Part shown: piece after piece, positions 7,630 to 14,836 of the stretch
Position numbering within the stretch: the stretch's first letter is position 1
Layout of the letters: each line of letters starts with the position of its first letter
NCBI GenBank assembly: GCA_964568525.1
Contig: CAZMPM010000022.1
Location: forward strand, 1-19,251
DNA length: 19,251 nucleotides
Direction: 5' to 3'
Source of the DNA: CAYZPB01 sp964568525
Lineage (GTDB): Bacteria; Bacillota; Bacilli; Tepidibacillales; Tepidibacillaceae
Made by a program: the position numbers and the translations under genes
Notes under the pieces: model-generated
What the model saw: only the letters and a program-made list of their open reading frames with translations
Told to the model about the DNA's origin: nothing
Database searches by the model: none

Positions 7630-8898
7630 ATGAGACCTAGCAAAAAAGTGCAGTGGACTAAGTTAGATAATGCATCTAAGATTTTTCCGTCAACGGCAAA
7701 CAACAGAGATACGAAAGTCTATCGACTTTCATGCGAGATTTACGAAGATGTGAATCCGGAAATATTGCAGGCAGCTCTTGACTTAACTATTGACAGTTTT
7801 CCGATCTATAGATCAGTTCTTCGAAGAGGTGTTTTCTGGTATTACTTTGAAAGAAGTGATATTCAACCCATTGTTAAAAAAGAGTCGAAACTACTCTGCG
7901 CACCATTATATTTTAAAAACAACAGAAACCTTTTGTTTAGGGTAATCTATTATAACAAAAGGATAAATGTTGAGATATTTCATGTGTTAACTGACGGTGC
8001 CGGTGCAATCTGGTTTGGGGAAACTTTAGTATTTCATTATTTGATGCTTGCTTATAAAGAAGCGCTGCAAGATGTTACACCAAAATTAAACTACAAAGCT
8101 TCAATCAGTCAGAAAATGGCGGATAGTTTTGAGAAAACCTACTATAAACATAAGGAAAGCTTACTAAAGGATACGGAAAAACATACATTAGCATATCAAA
8201 TAAAAGGAAGCCGACTGGATGAAAACAGAGTTAGGTTGATTGAGGGCGGAATGTCTGTCGAATCAGTGATTGCCCTATCACGGGAAAATAATGTGTCTTT
8301 AACAGTATTTTTGGCAGCGTTATTTTTGTACTCGATTAATAAGGATATGCCAGAGAAAAAGAAAACTAGACCGGTCGTTCTTTCTGTGCCAATAAATTTA
8401 CGGCAGATTTATCAGTCAATTACAGCAAGGAATTTTTTTACTACAATGAATATACGCTATAACCTCAGTAAAGAGAGTGCTGATTTTAGTGAAATATTAA
8501 AGGCTGTAGATAAAGCTTTTAAGGAGCATCTGACAAAGGAAGCCGTAGATTTAAAAATGGCTAAATTCATGGCATTAGAGAGCAATCCTTTCGCTAGGAT
8601 TATTCCTCTAGCGTTGAAGGATATTTCATTAAAAGTTGGAAATGCGGTTAATAATAGCAGAATTACCACATCACTTTCGAATATAGGTAGAATTACAACT
8701 GCACCGGAGCTAGAAAAATATATCAAGCAATTTAGTATCTGTGTTTTTACTAGAAGACCGCAGATTACACTTTGTTCTTATAAGGATAGACTAGTAATTA
8801 GTTTTACATCTCCTTATGAAGAGACAGAGTTACAAAAGATATTTTTTCAATTTTTAGCAGATCAGGGTATTGAAATTGATATCGCATCAAACCTATGA
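7630..8898 (+). CDS. Condensation-type acyltransferase, alcohol acetyltransferase-like
   Basis: 422 residues. The pattern HVLTDG at about 118-123 is the HxxxDG active site of the CoA-dependent acyltransferase superfamily (NRPS condensation domains, PapA and alcohol acetyltransferases). The Q-rich N-terminal half and the C-terminal SNIGRI region resemble AATase-like proteins. His118 would deprotonate the hydroxyl acceptor for acyl transfer. There is no membrane segment. The start is ATG 7630, 1 base after the hydrolase stop, with GGGGAAG at the hydrolase's end as ribosome site. The upstream in-frame ATG 7612 lacks one. A zinc-ribbon membrane protein gene follows at 14 bases. The acyl donor and acceptor are unknown. 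Confidence 0.8.
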   Translation: MRPSKKVQWTKLDNASKIFPSTANNRDTKVYRLSCEIYEDVNPEILQAALDLTIDSFPIYRSVLRRGVFWYYFERSDIQPIVKKESKLLCAPLYFKNNRNLLFRVIYYNKRINVEIFHVLTDGAGAIWFGETLVFHYLMLAYKEALQDVTPKLNYKASISQKMADSFEKTYYKHKESLLKDTEKHTLAYQIKGSRLDENRVRLIEGGMSVESVIALSRENNVSLTVFLAALFLYSINKDMPEKKKTRPVVLSVPINLRQIYQSITARNFFTTMNIRYNLSKESADFSEILKAVDKAFKEHLTKEAVDLKMAKFMALESNPFARIIPLALKDISLKVGNAVNNSRITTSLSNIGRITTAPELEKYIKQFSICVFTRRPQITLCSYKDRLVISFTSPYEETELQKIFFQFLADQGIEIDIASNL

Positions 8899-8912
8899 GA
8901 TGAGGAATCTTA

Positions 8913-9581
8913 ATGAAATATTGTGAGCATTGCCAAGTGAATATTCGGGAAGATCGAGAAGAGTGCATTCTCTGTGGTAACCCATTGCAAATAACCGATG
9001 TTACAGAAGACTATGATGAGTTGTTTCCTGATATACCGCCATTTTACGAGCGGCGTCTTGCAATTAGAATTTTAATATTTATTTCGATTGTTACTGTTGC
9101 CTCAAGTTTTGCAATTAATTTTATATTTCCAACTGAGATAAATTGGCCGTTGCTTGTACTATTTGCTTTATTAAGCGTTTGGGTTGGCCTTTTTATTATC
9201 GTGCAGAAAAGGTATCACATACCCAAAAAAATTATTTGGTTAGTCGTTACTATCTCCTTACTTGCTTTGTTTTGGGACTGGTGGACTGGCTGGCGAGGTT
9301 GGTCGTTAGAGTTTGTCATTCCAATTATTATTGTCTCGGCAATGATTATTATGTATATTACTGCCAGAATCATGAGGCTAAGCATAAACGATTACATTAC
9401 TTATGCGCTGATTGATGGTATATTCGGAATTGTGCCATTACTTTTCATACTATTTGGCTGGGTAGATCTCATCTATCCATCAATCATAAGTATTGTAGCC
9501 AGTATAATTTTCTTAGCTGCAATTTTTATTTTTCAAGGAGAGGCAATTAAAACTGAAATACTCAAGCGACTGCACGTATAA
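8913..9581 (+). CDS. Zinc-ribbon polytopic membrane protein, DUF6320 type
   Basis: 222 residues. An N-terminal zinc ribbon (Cys4, Cys7, Cys18, Cys21) is followed by about six membrane helices from residue 49 onward, with a striking WDWWTGWRGWS between helices. I recall this architecture and wording as DUF6320, of unknown function. TGAGGA lies 7-8 bases before ATG 8913, only 14 bases after the acyltransferase stop, so this is the last gene of the unit and ends at a strong terminator. Inference: it may hold or move the lipid-like substrate of the two upstream enzymes at the membrane. The sequence shows no transporter or enzyme motif. Confidence 0.75.
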   Translation: MKYCEHCQVNIREDREECILCGNPLQITDVTEDYDELFPDIPPFYERRLAIRILIFISIVTVASSFAINFIFPTEINWPLLVLFALLSVWVGLFIIVQKRYHIPKKIIWLVVTISLLALFWDWWTGWRGWSLEFVIPIIIVSAMIIMYITARIMRLSINDYITYALIDGIFGIVPLLFILFGWVDLIYPSIISIVASIIFLAAIFIFQGEAIKTEILKRLHV

Positions 9582-9595
9582 TCAAGTCTTAATTT

Positions 9596-9635
9596 TACAC
9601 CAATCGGAGAAGCAATTTCTTGATTGGTGTATTTT
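9596..9635 (+). terminator. Rho-independent terminator after the DUF6320 gene
   Basis: TACACCAATC (9596-9605) pairs perfectly with GATTGGTGTA (9622-9631), with a possible inner AGAA/TTCT stem, followed by TTTT. It closes the hydrolase-acyltransferase-DUF6320 unit and insulates it from sigI. Confidence 0.88.
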
Positions 9636-9644
9636 ATTTAAAAG

Positions 9645-9675
9645 CCACCCCAGAATTTTAGTAAAGGTTATCGTA
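9645..9675 (+). promoter_or_regulatory. Candidate SigI-type promoter upstream of sigI
   Basis: CCACCCC at 9645-9651 and CGTA at 9672-9675 resemble the C-rich -35 and CGAA/CGWA -10 elements described for SigI-dependent promoters. They are located about 70-100 bases before sigI in an otherwise A/T-rich region. The 20-base spacing is long and the -10 match is imperfect, so the call is tentative. It would imply autoregulation, as known for sigI in Bacillus. Confidence 0.3.
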
Positions 9676-9745
9676 AATAATTACAATAAGGGTTTATATT
9701 GATTATGCAGAAAATTGAGCAGTGATACAGTAGGAGATGGTTGTA

Positions 9746-10411
9746 ATGCGCGAGATTGACCAAAGAGCAGTTGAGGCAGTACAGGATGAGTATCAGCTTT
9801 CGGAGTTTCTTAAATTATACGAATCCTTCATCATTAGAACGGCTTCGAAAACAGCAAAGCGTTATATATCTAAACAAGATGATGAGTGGGCAATCGCACT
9901 TACCGCGTTTTCCGATGCGGTAAAAAAATATAATTATGAACGTGGCAGTTTTATTTCATTCGCCCAATTGATGATTCGTAATAGTCTAGTTGATTATTAC
10001 CGCATTCAGAAGAAATACAGTCATGAGATTCAGGTTGAGTCTATAGAAGATCAGGCAATGATTGAGAATAGTGACTATGGCCTGCGTTATGAGATTGAAG
10101 CTATTACAAAAGTTCTTAGTACTTATAAAATCTCCTTTATGGATCTTGCTGATTGCTCGCCAAAGGCGGGGAAAACTAAAGTAGCTTGTGCTAGGGCTGT
10201 TTCATATCTTTTGCAAAACCCGCTGATGATGAGCCAAATGCAGGAGTTAAAGCAATTGCCTGTTAAAACTATAGAAGAAAAGACTAGACTACCCCGAAAA
10301 ATTATTGAACGTCATCGTAAATATATAATAGCAGTAGCGGAAATACTTCATGGAGACTATCCCTATCTAGCTGAATATGTAAGTTATATAAGGGAGGAGG
10401 AGATAATATGA
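9746..10411 (+). CDS. sigI: RNA polymerase sigma factor SigI
   Basis: 221 residues. Region 2 is recognisable at about 44-85 (DDEWAIALTAFSDAVKKYN then SFAQLMIRNSLVDYYR). After a variable linker, a helix-turn-helix-like C-terminal domain (LPVKTIEEKTRLPRKIIERHRKYI) closes the protein. The layout and the wording RKxIERHRKYI are characteristic of the SigI family, which directs transcription in response to heat or to extracellular signals under RsgI control. The start is ATG 9746, with AGGAG 9 bases upstream; ATG 9737 abuts that site. The stop overlaps the rsgI start in ATGA, so the sigma and anti-sigma factors are translationally coupled. Confidence 0.93.
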   Translation: MREIDQRAVEAVQDEYQLSEFLKLYESFIIRTASKTAKRYISKQDDEWAIALTAFSDAVKKYNYERGSFISFAQLMIRNSLVDYYRIQKKYSHEIQVESIEDQAMIENSDYGLRYEIEAITKVLSTYKISFMDLADCSPKAGKTKVACARAVSYLLQNPLMMSQMQELKQLPVKTIEEKTRLPRKIIERHRKYIIAVAEILHGDYPYLAEYVSYIREEEII

Positions 10412-11406
10412 AAGCGGTTGTAATGGAATTAGAAAATGGTTATGCTGCAATATTGCAAGAAGATGGAACTATTGTAAGACATAAGAGTAATAATTTAATG
10501 ATTGGAGATGTAGTTACAATGAATAAAACTACCGTCCATAAAAAAAGAAGAATTGGTATTGTTGCAGTGGCGACTGCAGTATTTTTAGCACTATTCGGAA
10601 GTGCGGCCTATGCCTATACGACTCCTGCTTATTATGTAAGTCTTGATGTAAATCCTGGAATTGTGATGGAAGTTAATTTGCTTGAACGAGTTATTGGTAT
10701 AGAAGCTAGAAACGACGAGGCAAAAGGAGTGCTAGCTAATCTAGATCTAAAAAACTTGAATGCACAAGCCGCTATTGCTCTGGCGATTAAGCGTATGAAT
10801 GAACTAGGATATTTTACCGATGAAGAGGGGAATATAGTTTTAGCTACTACTGCAAAAAATGAGAAGAGAGCTGAACAATTTTTAGAAAGACTTCAAAATG
10901 CAGTTGAAGCAGAAAATAGGACAAATGGCTTAAATGCTAGAGTAACTGCTGAGGTTTTTGGCTATGAAATGGTAGAAGCAGCAAAAGCTATTGAGGGCAT
11001 GACACCGGGCAGATATAATATTCTTGTTAATCTACTTGGCATAGATGAAGATGACGCAAAAAATTATGTAGATACTCCTATTAGGGATCTTATGAAGGAA
11101 TTTAATGCATCACAGGGAGAAAATGGAGATAGAATTCAAAATCAGCTGCAAGATCGAAATCATGAACAAGCTCAAGATCAAACCCGAGACCAAGATCGTG
11201 ACAAAATTAAGGAAAACGCTCAACTAAATGAAGGCAACGGAGGTCCGCAAGGAGAAAATAATGGATTTATGGAACAAAATGCAGTAAGAGAAACAGAACA
11301 AGCTGAGCAACAGTATGGGAACCCACCTACAAATGGCCAGATGCCTGATAATAAAGGACCAAATGGTGGCCCGATGCAAAACAACCCAACCAACAATAGA
11401 CCATAA
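10408..11406 (+). CDS. rsgI: Anti-sigma-I factor RsgI with disordered Q/N/D/R-rich tail
   Basis: 332 residues. The N-terminal cytoplasmic RsgI domain (about 1-47, MKAVVMELENGYAAILQEDG) binds SigI. One membrane helix lies at about 49-70. An outer domain follows, starting SLDVNPGIVMEVN with Asn82-Pro83, the site corresponding to the self-cleaving Asn-Pro bond described for RsgI proteins. From about residue 230 the protein is a low-complexity tail rich in Gln, Asn, Asp, Arg, Gly and Pro. It contains no carbohydrate-binding or other recognisable sensor domain, unlike many clostridial RsgI proteins. GGAGGAGG precedes ATG 10408, which overlaps the sigI stop. Expected role: holds SigI at the membrane until the outer part is cleaved. 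Confidence 0.92.
   Translation: MKAVVMELENGYAAILQEDGTIVRHKSNNLMIGDVVTMNKTTVHKKRRIGIVAVATAVFLALFGSAAYAYTTPAYYVSLDVNPGIVMEVNLLERVIGIEARNDEAKGVLANLDLKNLNAQAAIALAIKRMNELGYFTDEEGNIVLATTAKNEKRAEQFLERLQNAVEAENRTNGLNARVTAEVFGYEMVEAAKAIEGMTPGRYNILVNLLGIDEDDAKNYVDTPIRDLMKEFNASQGENGDRIQNQLQDRNHEQAQDQTRDQDRDKIKENAQLNEGNGGPQGENNGFMEQNAVRETEQAEQQYGNPPTNGQMPDNKGPNGGPMQNNPTNNRP
11149..11197 (+). repeat. In-frame CAAGATC repeats in the rsgI tail
   Basis: CAAGATC occurs at 11149, 11173 and 11191, spaced 24 and 18 bases apart (multiples of three), encoding Gln-Asp repeats. This suggests expansion of the disordered tail by short in-frame duplication. Confidence 0.6.
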
Positions 11407-11467
11407 ATTAATGGTAAATGTAACAATCCCTACACGATAAGTTTTTCGTTTGTAGTTCCCCTATTAG

Positions 11468-11495
11468 AAGCCTGTGATAAGTGTGCAGGCTTTTA
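11468..11495 (+). terminator. Probable terminator after rsgI
   Basis: AAGCCTG (11468-11474) pairs with CAGGCTT (11486-11492), followed by a short T-run. The stem is only 7 bp, so the terminator is weaker than the others. A second imperfect hairpin (CTACACGA / TCGTTTGTAG) lies just before it, at about 11431-11456. The remainder of the 171-base gap holds nothing else that I can support. Confidence 0.6.
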
Positions 11496-11577
11496 ATATT
11501 ATATTGTAAATGCGGACTATAGGAGTATACTTGAACTGAAAGGGACTACTTAGAATTGCTCTAAGAAAGGACTGCAT

Positions 11578-12186
11578 ATGACAAAACAAGTTCGCATATT
11601 TAATAATATAGCAAAAGTTTATGGTTTTTTCTTCAAATGGCAAATACAAAAGTATCGTAATATTCTCGAGAATGTTAAAGTTCAATTTAATTTTTCTCTT
11701 TACAAAAATGCTATTGATATTGGTTGCGGTACGGGAGCGCTCTGCAGGGTGCTGCAGGAATCTGGTTTAGAGGTGACTGGTTTAGACCCAGCAGAAGAAA
11801 TGTTAGCGGTCGCCACAAAAAAGATTGGAGAGTTGGAACCGCTTGAACCGGGAATTAATTTTGTGCTGGGAGATGTGCTAGAAGGTTTGCAGTTTCCCGA
11901 CAAGAGTTTCGATATCGTGGTTAGTGCCTATATAGCGCATGGAATGGCGCCAGAAGAACGGCAGATTCTGTATAGTGAGATGGTCAGAGTTGGTAGAGAT
12001 GCTGCTATCTTGCTTGATTATAATGAGAACAGGTCACTGGGGAGTGACATTATCGAATGGGCTGAGGGAGGGGATTATTTCAACTTTATTAAGGTTATAA
12101 AGAGTGAATTAACGGATCAGTTTGGTAATCTTCAGGTCATCATCACCGGGAAACGGTCTGCAATGTATATCTGTAAAATTGAATAA
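11578..12186 (+). CDS. Class I SAM-dependent methyltransferase
   Basis: 202 residues. Motif I AIDIGCGTGALC is at about 45-56, the acidic Asp70 after beta-2 is in VTGLDPAEEML, motif II is in NFVLGDVLEG, and SFDIVVSAYIAHGM forms the post-beta-4 region. This is a UbiE/methyltransferase-11-type Rossmann fold that binds S-adenosylmethionine. The methyl acceptor is not indicated; small molecules and lipids are common in this group. GAAAGGA lies 6 bases before ATG 11578. A small membrane protein gene follows after 27 bases on the same strand and may be cotranscribed. Confidence 0.88.
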   Translation: MTKQVRIFNNIAKVYGFFFKWQIQKYRNILENVKVQFNFSLYKNAIDIGCGTGALCRVLQESGLEVTGLDPAEEMLAVATKKIGELEPLEPGINFVLGDVLEGLQFPDKSFDIVVSAYIAHGMAPEERQILYSEMVRVGRDAAILLDYNENRSLGSDIIEWAEGGDYFNFIKVIKSELTDQFGNLQVIITGKRSAMYICKIE

Positions 12187-12213
12187 TAATCTTGAGAGTA
12201 AGAAGGGATTAGC

Positions 12214-12480
12214 ATGAAAGCTATGATTTGGGCAAGTTCAACTGTAGGGAATTGGGCGGCCGCATTGACATTACTTTTTCTGGTCGCAACACCATTAAAA
12301 CTATGGCTTCGACTCCCACTTCCATCTCCTGTGCTTGCCGTTATCGGATTTATCGCTTTTATTCTGGGGCTTATTGCGATTTTCAAGTATAAAGATAGAT
12401 CGATATTTATGTTTTTGTCTATATTAGTAGGATTGTTGGTTATTACTGTAACCACATTGGAAGTAATGTTCCCGCACTAA
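12214..12480 (+). CDS. Small membrane protein of unknown function
   Basis: 88 residues and mostly hydrophobic, with three probable membrane helices (about 13-30, 38-57 and 64-84). I do not recognise the family. AGAAGGG lies about 6-8 bases before ATG 12214. The gene sits 27 bases after the methyltransferase stop on the same strand and probably shares its transcript. The coding case rests on the ribosome site, the tidy spacing and the helix pattern. No functional motif is seen. Confidence 0.65.
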   Translation: MKAMIWASSTVGNWAAALTLLFLVATPLKLWLRLPLPSPVLAVIGFIAFILGLIAIFKYKDRSIFMFLSILVGLLVITVTTLEVMFPH

Positions 12481-12514
12481 CAATGCTTTTCTGATTTAAT
12501 CTTTGGGGCTATAA

Positions 12515-12543
12515 TTATGATGACATAGTTACATGTTTATAAT
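12515..12543 (+). promoter_or_regulatory. Promoter before the lipoprotein gene
   Basis: A perfect TATAAT at 12538-12543 has TTATGA 17 bases upstream (12515-12520). The transcript would begin near 12550, about 20 bases before ATG 12570. A second TATAAT at about 12510-12515 is a less well placed alternative. Confidence 0.4.
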
Positions 12544-12569
12544 AATTCATAATAGAGGGGAGAATTTGG

Positions 12570-13109
12570 ATGAAAAAAATTATTATGATTATGTTTATTT
12601 TAGTGTTGGCAGTTACTGTAGTGGCTTGCGATACTGTTAGTGTTCCCACAGATGAAGAGGTAGAGAGTGCTTATGCAAAAGCGCTTGAGGCATATCAGTG
12701 GCTCGATTTGACAACTATGCCATTTGCGGGAGAGCCAGTTGAACAGGATGGGCGTTTTTACTTTGTGGTAAATCATCAGACCATCAAAACCCGTGCTGAT
12801 CTTGAAGCGTATTTGCAAGACTTATTCTCAGATGAAGTTACAAAAAAAATACTGAGTATGATAGAGTTTAGCTATATAGATATCGATGGTAAGCTGCATA
12901 CATTGCCAGCGGACAGAGGAACGGATTTGTATGCGGGCGAGGAAACACATAAAATAATTAAGGTGGACAACAGTAAGATTATTTATCAGGTAACCGTTGA
13001 GGTACTTGATGAAGATTTAGAGACTGTAATTGATGAAAAAGTATATTCTTTTAACTATGAGTTTGTAGGTGATAAGTGGGTTTTCACCAATTTTAACCTA
13101 GTTAGATAA
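12570..13109 (+). CDS. Lipoprotein, possibly IseA/YoeB-like (DL-endopeptidase inhibitor family)
   Basis: 179 residues. A lipoprotein signal ends in VVAC (lipidated Cys20), so the mature protein is anchored outside the membrane. The mature part has about 160 residues with no enzyme motif. The wording TRADLEAYLQDLFSDE, DIDGKLHTLPADRGTD and a closing GDKWVFTNFNLVR resembles clostridial proteins annotated as IseA/YoeB, a family known to inhibit cell-wall DL-endopeptidases. I recall this from memory, so treat it as tentative. GAGGGGAG lies 7 bases before ATG 12570. It has its own promoter, and the lipid kinase gene follows with another promoter. Confidence 0.55.
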   Translation: MKKIIMIMFILVLAVTVVACDTVSVPTDEEVESAYAKALEAYQWLDLTTMPFAGEPVEQDGRFYFVVNHQTIKTRADLEAYLQDLFSDEVTKKILSMIEFSYIDIDGKLHTLPADRGTDLYAGEETHKIIKVDNSKIIYQVTVEVLDEDLETVIDEKVYSFNYEFVGDKWVFTNFNLVR

Positions 13110-13143
13110 TGATTTTGAATTGATGTGCATGATATTACTTTCA

Positions 13144-13152
13144 TGTTATAAT
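13144..13152 (+). promoter_or_regulatory. Extended -10 promoter of the lipid kinase gene
   Basis: TGTTATAAT is a full extended -10 (TGn plus TATAAT). Transcription would start near 13159, only about 20 bases before the GTG used here as start, leaving a short leader in which GAGGTG is the only good ribosome site. Confidence 0.6.
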
Positions 13153-13178
13153 TAGGGAAAAATTATAATGGCATCGAG

Positions 13179-14060
13179 GTGTTTATTATAAAAGGAATTC
13201 ATATTCTAAATCCAGCGGCAGGGAAAGGGAGAGCGTTGTATCTTGCGGAATGCGCTCCCACAGATTCAAACAGTTACATCACAAAAGGCATTGGCGATGC
13301 AGAGAGATTTGCTTACGAACAGAGTCTTGCGGAGAAGGAGCTTGCTTTTGTTGTTTGTGGTGGCGATGGGACTTTGAACGAAGTAATAAACGGAGTCATG
13401 CGTGCGAAAACAAATAATACTACTGAAATCTCAATGGTGGCAACTGGTTCGGGCAATGATTTTGTTCGGAATTTTAATGAAAAAGGCATTAAGACAAAGA
13501 TTGATTTAATGAAATATAATGGTCGTTATGCTGTTAACGTGATTAATACGGGCTTTGATAGCCAAGTTGTTATAAAAATGAGTAAATACCGAAGGATTCC
13601 CTTGGTAAGTGGTAGCCTTTCTTACATTCTAGCTGTTGCTGAGGTCTTTTTTAAGAGAATCGGTAAACGCTATGTGATCACACTAACTGATACGAATGGC
13701 GAGTTAGAAATCTTAGACGGGATGTTTCTTTCTGTCGTAGTCGCTAATGGTTCCTATTATGGTGGTGGATTTAAAGCTGCACCACTGGCCTCATTAAATG
13801 ATGGACTGATTGATGTAATTATGATTAAGAAAGTTGGACGGCTAACTTTTTTAAAGCTGGTTAGTAGCTATCAGAAGGGTACACACATGGACCCTGAAAC
13901 CGGACAATTAATTGATAAGTTTGATTCCTACTTAACATACCGTCAATGCACGAATATTAAGATTAAGGGTATGACAGAGTTTGCTGCGGATGGGGAAATT
14001 GAGCATGTAAATGAGATTGAAGTTTCGATTGTGCCTGAGGCGATAAATTTTGTATCATAA
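13179..14060 (+). CDS. Diacylglycerol kinase-like lipid kinase (BmrU/YegS family), start uncertain
   Basis: About 290 residues. HILNPAAGKG near the N-terminus, the nucleotide-binding loop VVCGGDGTLNEV (GGDGT at 61-65), ATGSGNDF at 89-95, and the C-terminal FAADGEI are the conserved DAGK catalytic domain motifs. Members phosphorylate diacylglycerol or related lipids with ATP, at the cytoplasmic membrane face. The start is a problem. GTG 13179 overlaps the only ribosome site (GAGGTG 13176-13181). The codons at normal distance after it are ATT (13185) and ATA (13188), either of which could be a non-standard start. The coding frame is sound from residue 4 onward. It has its own promoter. Confidence 0.85.
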   Translation: MFIIKGIHILNPAAGKGRALYLAECAPTDSNSYITKGIGDAERFAYEQSLAEKELAFVVCGGDGTLNEVINGVMRAKTNNTTEISMVATGSGNDFVRNFNEKGIKTKIDLMKYNGRYAVNVINTGFDSQVVIKMSKYRRIPLVSGSLSYILAVAEVFFKRIGKRYVITLTDTNGELEILDGMFLSVVVANGSYYGGGFKAAPLASLNDGLIDVIMIKKVGRLTFLKLVSSYQKGTHMDPETGQLIDKFDSYLTYRQCTNIKIKGMTEFAADGEIEHVNEIEVSIVPEAINFVS

Positions 14061-14095
14061 TTATTTTACGAATTAGATGAGGGGTTACTAACAAT

Positions 14096-14836
14096 ATGAT
14101 TACAACACAGCCAAAATGGCGATTTATTAATCGAGATCTATTAAAAATACTAGCAGTGCTCTTCATGTTACTCGACCATGTCTGGAGAACGTTACTTCCT
14201 GATGTTTTGTGGTTGCACTTACTTGGTCGCATCGCATTTCCGCTTTTTGCTTTTATGATTATTGAAGGATTAGTTCATACTTCTGATTTCCGAAAATATA
14301 TATATCGTCTAATCATTCTTGCACTCATATCTGAAATTCCTTTTAACTTATTTATTAGTGGCTCGCTAATTTATCCATATTATCAGAACGTAATATTTAC
14401 GCTTCTACTTGGCTTGCTTGCGGCCAAACTACTTCAAGATTATATCCTAGAACGCTCGGGCAAAAATCTTGCAATAGCCGCAATGGGTGCTGTAGCGTTT
14501 CCGCTACTAGCTGATTTTTTCATGACTGATTATGGTTCAGTCGGTGTTATGACAGTCATAATTTTTTATCTATTTCGTGGCATGCGCTTTGGCTGGCTAT
14601 TACAATTAGTCAGCCTATATATCTTTAATGTTGTTATGTTACAAGGGCTAATCATACCGGTTGAGCTAGGTAATTATGTTTACGAGATACCGACACAGGG
14701 CTTTGCCTTATTTGCTCTTATCCCAATTTGGTTGTATAACGGCACCCGTGGCCGTGGTGGAAAGGTTATGCAGTACTTTGTATATGTCTTCTATCCACTG
14801 CATTTGTTGGTATTATATTTTCTCACTCTGCTCTAG
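14096..14836 (+). CDS. TraX-family polytopic membrane protein
   Basis: 246 residues with about seven to eight membrane helices. The N-terminal LLKILAVLFMLLDHVW, then GRIAFPLFAFMIIEG and a conserved SEIPFNLF match the TraX family (PF05857), named for the F-plasmid pilin acetylase and related to membrane acyltransferases. Chromosomal members occur widely in Bacillota without conjugation genes, and no such genes occur here. GAGGGGTTACTAAC precedes ATG 14096. The last 24 bases overlap the 3' end of the facing sulP gene. The acyl acceptor is unknown. Confidence 0.85.
   Translation: MITTQPKWRFINRDLLKILAVLFMLLDHVWRTLLPDVLWLHLLGRIAFPLFAFMIIEGLVHTSDFRKYIYRLIILALISEIPFNLFISGSLIYPYYQNVIFTLLLGLLAAKLLQDYILERSGKNLAIAAMGAVAFPLLADFFMTDYGSVGVMTVIIFYLFRGMRFGWLLQLVSLYIFNVVMLQGLIIPVELGNYVYEIPTQGFALFALIPIWLYNGTRGRGGKVMQYFVYVFYPLHLLVLYFLTLL

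Noticed and set aside
9143..9415. 90-residue plus-strand frame
   Set aside because: Shifted frame inside the DUF6320-type gene; no ribosome site and no coding character.
12132..12455. 107-residue minus-strand frame
   Set aside because: Antisense to the methyltransferase end and the small membrane protein gene, both of which have ribosome sites and sensible products.
14096..14836. TraX gene as evidence of an integrated conjugative element
   Set aside because: No relaxase, coupling protein, integrase, attachment-site repeats or base-composition change is seen around it.
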